Shown here in pieces: positions 60,101 through 64,000 of a stretch of DNA of 64,000 nucleotides. The notes under the pieces are model-generated. The model made no database searches and was not told the DNA's origin. It worked only from the letters and a program-made list of their open reading frames with translations. The translations under genes and the position numbers were made by a program. Numbering within the stretch: the stretch's first letter is position 1; the number at the start of each line of letters is the position of its first letter. This DNA is from Palsa-504 sp963847965 (GTDB taxonomy: Bacteria > Actinomycetota > Actinomycetes > Streptosporangiales > Streptosporangiaceae), in assembly GCA_963847965.1 (NCBI GenBank), contig CAWKCG010000027.1:1-64000 (forward strand), in the 5' to 3' direction.

Positions 60101-61378
60101 ATGCCGGACCGGATCCCGCCGCGCGGGGCGCCCGCGATGGCAGGCGCGTTGCTGGCGCTGGCGGCGGTTCTCGGGGTCGCGGCGCTCGGGGTCGCGGCCC
60201 CCGCTGCGGCCGGGGTCGCGGTCCCCGCGGCGACGGCGTCCGGTGGTGCTTCCGGTCGGGCGTCCGGCGCTCCGGCCACGGCTTCGCCCGACAGGTGGGT
60301 CACGGCTCCGGCCACGGCCCCGTCTAACCTGCCGCAGGCCATCGGCGGACCGCAGCTGTCCGCCCGGGGCGTGATCGTCAACGCGGCGCCGTCCGTGCCG
60401 CGGCTGCCCAACGTGCACGCCTCGGCGTTCGTCATCGCGGACGCCGGGACTGGCCAGGTGCTCGCCGCCAAGGACCCGCACGGCTGGTACCGGCCGGCCA
60501 GCACGCTCAAGGTGCTGACCGCGATCACGCTGATCCCGCAGCTGAACCCGGACGCCATGGTGGTCGCCAGCAAGCTGGCCACCTCGACCGTGCCGAACGT
60601 GGTGGGCCTGCTGGCCGGGCACGCGTACGAGGTGTCCGAGCTGTTCACCGCGCTGCTGACCATCTCCGCCAACGACGCGGCGATCGCCCTGACCCAGGCG
60701 GTGGGGTCCTACAGCCAGGGCATGGCGCTGATCAACGCCGAGGCGCGGCACCTGCAAGCGGACGACACCGTTGCCGTCGACCCGAACGGCCTGGACGCCC
60801 CGGGCCAGCACACCTCCGCGTACGACCTGGCCCTGATCGCCCGGCAGGCCCTGCGGCTGCCCGCGTTCCTGAAGTACGACGAGACGACCGGCGGGCTGTT
60901 CCCCATCAGCAAGCACAAGTCCGTCGGCCTGTACAACCAGGACTCGCTGCTGAGCAGCTACCCCGGGGCCATCGGCGGCAAGATCGGCTGGACCAGCGCC
61001 GCGGGCGCCACGTATATCGGGATGGCCAGGCGGCACGGCGTCACGCTCATCGTGACCCTGCTGCACTGCCCGGCGCTGACCGAGATCAGCTCGGCGGAGA
61101 CCCTGCTCAACTGGGGGTTCGCGGCAGACGGCAAGGTCGCCCCGGTCGGGACGCTGGTCGGGCCGGTCCAGCCGCCCGCCCCGGCGGCCGCCGCGCGGCC
61201 CTCGCCGACGGTCCGGGCGGCGGCGGCTCGGCGTTCGGTGGCTGAGCCGTCGGCGCTAGCCGCGGCCGCGTTCAGCTGCGTCGCGGTGATCGTCGCGATG
61301 TGCGGCTTCGTCTACACCCGCCGCTATCGTGCCGGCGCTCCACGTGGGCCGGCCAAGGAGTCTGGTAAGAACGGCTGA
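60101..61378 (+). CDS. D-alanyl-D-alanine carboxypeptidase (DacA/PBP5-type)
   Basis: A 425-residue penicillin-binding protein trimming peptidoglycan stem peptides. Signal peptide with LLALAAVLGVAALGVAA. Active-site motifs: YRPASTLKVL (SxxK), TISANDAAI (SxN) and GKIGWTSAAG in place of the usual KTG. A C-terminal membrane helix (AAAAFSCVAVIVAMCGFVY) ends in TRRYR, anchoring the enzyme. A Pro/Ala tract separates domain and anchor. Confidence 0.9.
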   Translation: MPDRIPPRGAPAMAGALLALAAVLGVAALGVAAPAAAGVAVPAATASGGASGRASGAPATASPDRWVTAPATAPSNLPQAIGGPQLSARGVIVNAAPSVPRLPNVHASAFVIADAGTGQVLAAKDPHGWYRPASTLKVLTAITLIPQLNPDAMVVASKLATSTVPNVVGLLAGHAYEVSELFTALLTISANDAAIALTQAVGSYSQGMALINAEARHLQADDTVAVDPNGLDAPGQHTSAYDLALIARQALRLPAFLKYDETTGGLFPISKHKSVGLYNQDSLLSSYPGAIGGKIGWTSAAGATYIGMARRHGVTLIVTLLHCPALTEISSAETLLNWGFAADGKVAPVGTLVGPVQPPAPAAAARPSPTVRAAAARRSVAEPSALAAAAFSCVAVIVAMCGFVYTRRYRAGAPRGPAKESGKNG

Positions 61379-61524
61379 ACGCCATCCGTCGTACGCTGCT
61401 CGTTCCGCGGACGGCCCGGCTAGGCTGGGCGGGCTCGTTCCGGCTCGCTGCACGATCTGCCGTAGCCGGGTCCGGAGTACACGCCCGAACCGTATTTCGC
61501 TCGTCGGTACGAACATAACCTTTG

Positions 61525-63340
61525 TCATCTGGGAGGATTCGGGCTTGTGGGAGGATTTGGGGGATTATAGGGCCGGGTCCTGAATGTGAAACGGCGGCGG
61601 AGCGGTGGGCCGGGCTGACGGCGGGGGCGTGGCCGGTGTCGTCGTCGGTGCGGGGGTCGGCGAGGAGCGCGGCGACGGTGCGGGGGGTGTCTTCGGTGAT
61701 GGCTCGCCCATATGGTGACCTGGTCCATTTCCTTGTTATACAGGGCCTGGATGTCGAACGCGGTGATGAGGGCTTCCCTGATCCGCTGGGGCGCGCCGGC
61801 CATGACGGCGGCGAGGCGGGAGCTGGTCGAGCAGGGCGGGGTCGTGGTCCTGGGGGGCGGCGGTGGCGGTGGAGGGTGGCTAGCTGGGCTTCGATCTTGG
61901 TGCGTTCGGCGTAGCGTTCGGCGAAGCGTTCGCGGATGCGGTCGCGGTAGGCGCGGGCGGCGGGGTTGGCGGGGTCGGCTGGTTTTTCCAGTTCGTCGAT
62001 GAGGGCGCGTTCGGCGACGTCGATGCGGGCCAGTTCGGCGCGCAGGTGGGCCTGGAGCCGGGCTTGCTGTTCGGCGTGGCCGGCGGCGGTGGCGGGGAGC
62101 TGGGCGGCGAGCAGGGCGGCGCGGTCGTGGCCGAAGACGTACTGGTCGAAGAACGTGGCCAGGGCGGTCATCAGGGCGTCTTCGCGGACGGAGACGGGCG
62201 GGTGGTCGGGGTGGGCGGCGCGGTGCCGGGGGTTGGCCGGGTCGTGCGGGCACCGGTAGTAGAGTCAGGATGCCGCCGTGGTGGTCGGGTTTCCAGATGC
62301 CGCACATGCGGCGCTGGCAGATGCGGCAGCGGAGGCGGGACCGCAGGATGTACCGGTGGCCGTGCCGGGTGGTGGGCTGCTCGGGGTCGGCGGATGTTGC
62401 CGCGTTCGGCGCCGATCGTCTGGGCGGCGTCCCAGGTGTCCCGGTCGATGATCGCGGGGTGGACGGGTTCGGGGGTCCAGATCCACTGGTCCGGGGGGAC
62501 GGGCCGGGGCTTGCGGCCGGTGCTTGGTGCGGGTGCGGCCGTAGACCATGTGGCCGGTGTACTTGGGGTTGGCCAGGATCGCGACCACGCCGCGTTTGGT
62601 CCATCCTGGCTTGCCGTCGGGGGTGGGGTAGGCGGCGGGGTCGGCGTTGAGCCGGGCACGATGGCGGGGATGGACAGCTTGAGGTCGACCCGCCAGTAGA
62701 AGACCTGGGCGACGACGGGGGCACGGTCGGGGTCGGGGATGAGGCGGCTTTTGGTCCGGCCCTGGGCGGCTTTGGCCGGGGCGGGGTGCGGGATGCGCTC
62801 GGCGAGGTATCCGTAGGGGGCGGGGCCGATATTCCAGCCGGCGAGGGAGTGTTCCTGGAGGCCTTTCCAGCATTTTTCTTTGAGCTGGAGGCGGAACCAT
62901 TCCGCGACGCCTTGCTTGACCCGGCGGACCAGGACGGTGGTGGCGTTGATGCCCTCGATGGAGGCGGGCTCGTCGGTGGCGAATAGCGGGATGCCTTCGC
63001 GGGATAGTTCCTTTTCCATCTTGAGCGCGGTGAAGGTGTCGCGGGCGGAGCGTTCGATGTCTTCGCAGATGACGGCGGCGAAACGCGGGAGCGGGGCCTT
63101 GGCCTCGGTGAGCAGGTCGGCCAGGCCTCCGTCGCGGGGGACTCCGGCGGCCGCGAACGGGCGCCAGGCTTCGCCCTGGCTGCGGGCTTCCAGGTCGAGG
63201 CCTCCGCTTTCGACGTCCCAGTAGTAGCCGGCGACGTACCAGCCTGCGGGGAGCCAGGCCTGGCAGGAGCGGAGCTGCCGGTTGAGCGAGGCGAGCGGGT
63301 CCTGCAGCGCCAGGGTGGAGGTCCGGGCCAAGACGGCCAC
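61525..63340 (-). pseudogene. Large serine recombinase, degraded by several frameshifts
   Basis: The N-terminus reads VAVLARTSTLALQDPLASLNRQ (catalytic serine region) and CEDIERSARDTFTALKMEKEL in one frame through LKLSIPAIV. The consensus then continues in other frames: ARLNADPAAYPTPDGKPGW and VVAILANPKYTGHMVYGRT; RKPRPVPPDQWIWTPEPVHP; RYILRSRLRCRICQRRMCGIW (zinc ribbon); LATFFDQYVFGHDRAALLAAQLP; IREALITAFDIQALYNKEMD. At least five frame changes occur. This family of recombinases integrates mobile elements. The remnant suggests a lost or decaying integrated element. The 3' limit is approximate. Confidence 0.8.
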
Positions 63341-63518
63341 GGGGACCGGTTCGGCCGGGCCGGTGGCATCGGCTGCGCTGCTGGCGGTGGCGGCGAGTGT
63401 CAGGACGGTTTGTGCTGGCTGCCCATTGCAAGAGCTCCTTGATTGCCTCGGCCTGCTGCGCGTTCAGCGCGGCGGCTTTCCTGCCGGTCTCGATCCGGAT
63501 TTTGAACCGGACTTTCAT
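63341..63518 (-). pseudogene. Start of a small basic protein upstream of the recombinase
   Basis: From ATG 63518 the frame reads MKVRFKIRIETGRKAAALNA and QQAEAIKELLQWAAS, then becomes arginine-rich non-coding-like sequence and continues without stop into the recombinase region. A short accessory ORF often precedes recombinases of this type (from memory, not searched). Here its end appears lost or merged. Confidence 0.4.
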
Positions 63519-63900
63519 TCCGCCCGGCCTTTCATCCTCATTAAGATTATAGCTGATAATGCGCGGCCCGTTAACCATTCCGGGTGAATTACTGTCCTGT
63601 ATTTCCGGGCGGTTTTCCTTTTCCGGCACGATTGGCTACTCTCATTTCCTGCGGGTATTCGCTCGGCGGTGCTGCGGTAATTGCGGCGGGAGCGGCGGGC
63701 GGTTGTTTGGCCGGTGTCCTGGCTGGTGCGGGGCCGGGCATGCCCGGGGGGCCGTACGCTCGTCCGCGAAGGCCGGGCCGTCCTTGCCCGGCCCTTGTGG
63801 GTCCGGCCTGGCCCCCCGGGCTTGCCCGGCGAGGGACCCGCGCCTGGCAGGTGGGTAAAGAATCGCGCGGCGCGGCACCAGGCACCTACCCCTCTTACGG
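63519..63900. other. Intergenic region right of the recombinase remnant
   Basis: The first ~150 bp are AT-richer than the surroundings (ATTAAGATTATAGCTGATAA), possibly the former element boundary or promoter. GCCGGGC-N7-GCCCGGC near 63773-63793 is a small hairpin. No convincing gene, attachment-site core or tRNA is visible. Confidence 0.35.
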
Positions 63901-64000
63901 TCAGCTGCGGGGCGGGGGTGCCAGGTCGGAGCGGGCGGTCAGCGCGAAGAACACGATCAGGCCGGCCACGTCGGCGGGGGCGGCGGGCTGGCCGGGGATC
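63901..64000 (-). CDS. C-terminal end of an unidentified protein
   Basis: The minus-strand frame entering from the right edge reads IPGQPAAPADVAGLIVFFAL and ends TARSDLAPPPRS at a TGA (63903-63901). It is clearly coding-like. The GQP-x-DVAGLIVFFA pattern resembles the tail of short-chain dehydrogenases but is too short to assign. Confidence 0.5.
   Translation of the reverse strand, partial: IPGQPAAPADVAGLIVFFALTARSDLAPPPRS

Noticed and set aside
63767..63805. GC-rich hairpin right of the recombinase
   Set aside because: Only 7 paired bases in a very GC-rich context; not distinguishable from chance.

Overview
The window is high-GC DNA from an actinobacterium (Actinomycetota). Several gene groups fit that placement: a CsoR repressor, an AdnAB recombination nuclease pair next to an alkyltransferase-like protein, a mycosin-type subtilisin, DUF2630 and DUF5313 proteins, and the lpdA / gamma-glutamylcyclotransferase-like / M20 amidohydrolase order also known from mycobacteria. 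I do not assign a genus. No rRNA, tRNA, CRISPR array or intact insertion sequence was seen. Most genes look chromosomal and housekeeping. A decayed serine recombinase lies at the right end.

Layout. 1-2.6 kb: edge of a DUF574 methyltransferase, a VOC protein, csoR, and a coupled fchA-folD pair in which FolD lacks the usual catalytic lysine. 2.7-6.1 kb: two secreted low-complexity repeat proteins behind an AT-rich promoter island. 6.2-7.1 and 10.8-11.2 kb: two paralogous phasin-like granule proteins that share a promoter/operator, with an XRE regulator beside the first. 7.1-7.9 kb: a toxin-antitoxin pair with a broken toxin. 8.1-10.8 kb: cydAB. 11.4-15.1 kb: L,D-transpeptidase, DMT transporter, GntR-type regulator, CMD-family protein, DUF1275 protein. 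15.1-22.5 kb: a XylFGH-type sugar ABC transporter with an OmpR-family regulator and a histidine kinase whose N-terminus is a complete ABC-import ATPase. 22.8-24.8 kb: thiamine-binding protein, azlCD and an XRE-cupin regulator.

24.8-34.8 kb: adnB and adnA are separated by an alpha/beta hydrolase and an S41 peptidase, yet both adn genes keep the same DNA-damage (PafBC-type) promoter motif. adnA carries a frameshift. 34.8-38 kb: mycosin, its coupled membrane partner, an FAH-family hydrolase and DUF2630. 38-46.9 kb: a branched-chain amino acid cluster (cimA, ilvE, leuB, ilvC, ilvN, ilvB). Three transcription units, cimA, orf77-leuB and ilvBN, each show a GTCTC-N7-GAGAC palindrome about 190-205 bp upstream of the first structural gene, followed by a 14-15 residue leader peptide whose Ile/Leu/Val codons suit the pathway. 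cimA and ilvB also have attenuator-like terminators.

46.9-61.4 kb: a membrane GGDEF-EAL protein, a biotin carboxylase/BCCP subunit, DUF5313, an ICMT-like methyltransferase, lpdA, a gamma-glutamylcyclotransferase-like protein, a PH-domain protein, an M20 amidohydrolase, a glutamate-cysteine ligase homologue, an acyl-CoA mutase large subunit and a D,D-carboxypeptidase. 61.5-63.5 kb: a large serine recombinase broken by several frameshifts.

The features most worth attention are the ABC-ATPase/histidine-kinase fusion beside a sugar importer, the leader-peptide and palindrome regulon for branched-chain amino acids, and a G-tract hairpin repeat that sits upstream of one gene and inside two coding sequences, in ilvB at the point where the frame is lost. 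Several frameshifts (cydB end, toxin, adnA, ilvB, recombinase) could be genuine decay or GC-rich assembly errors.
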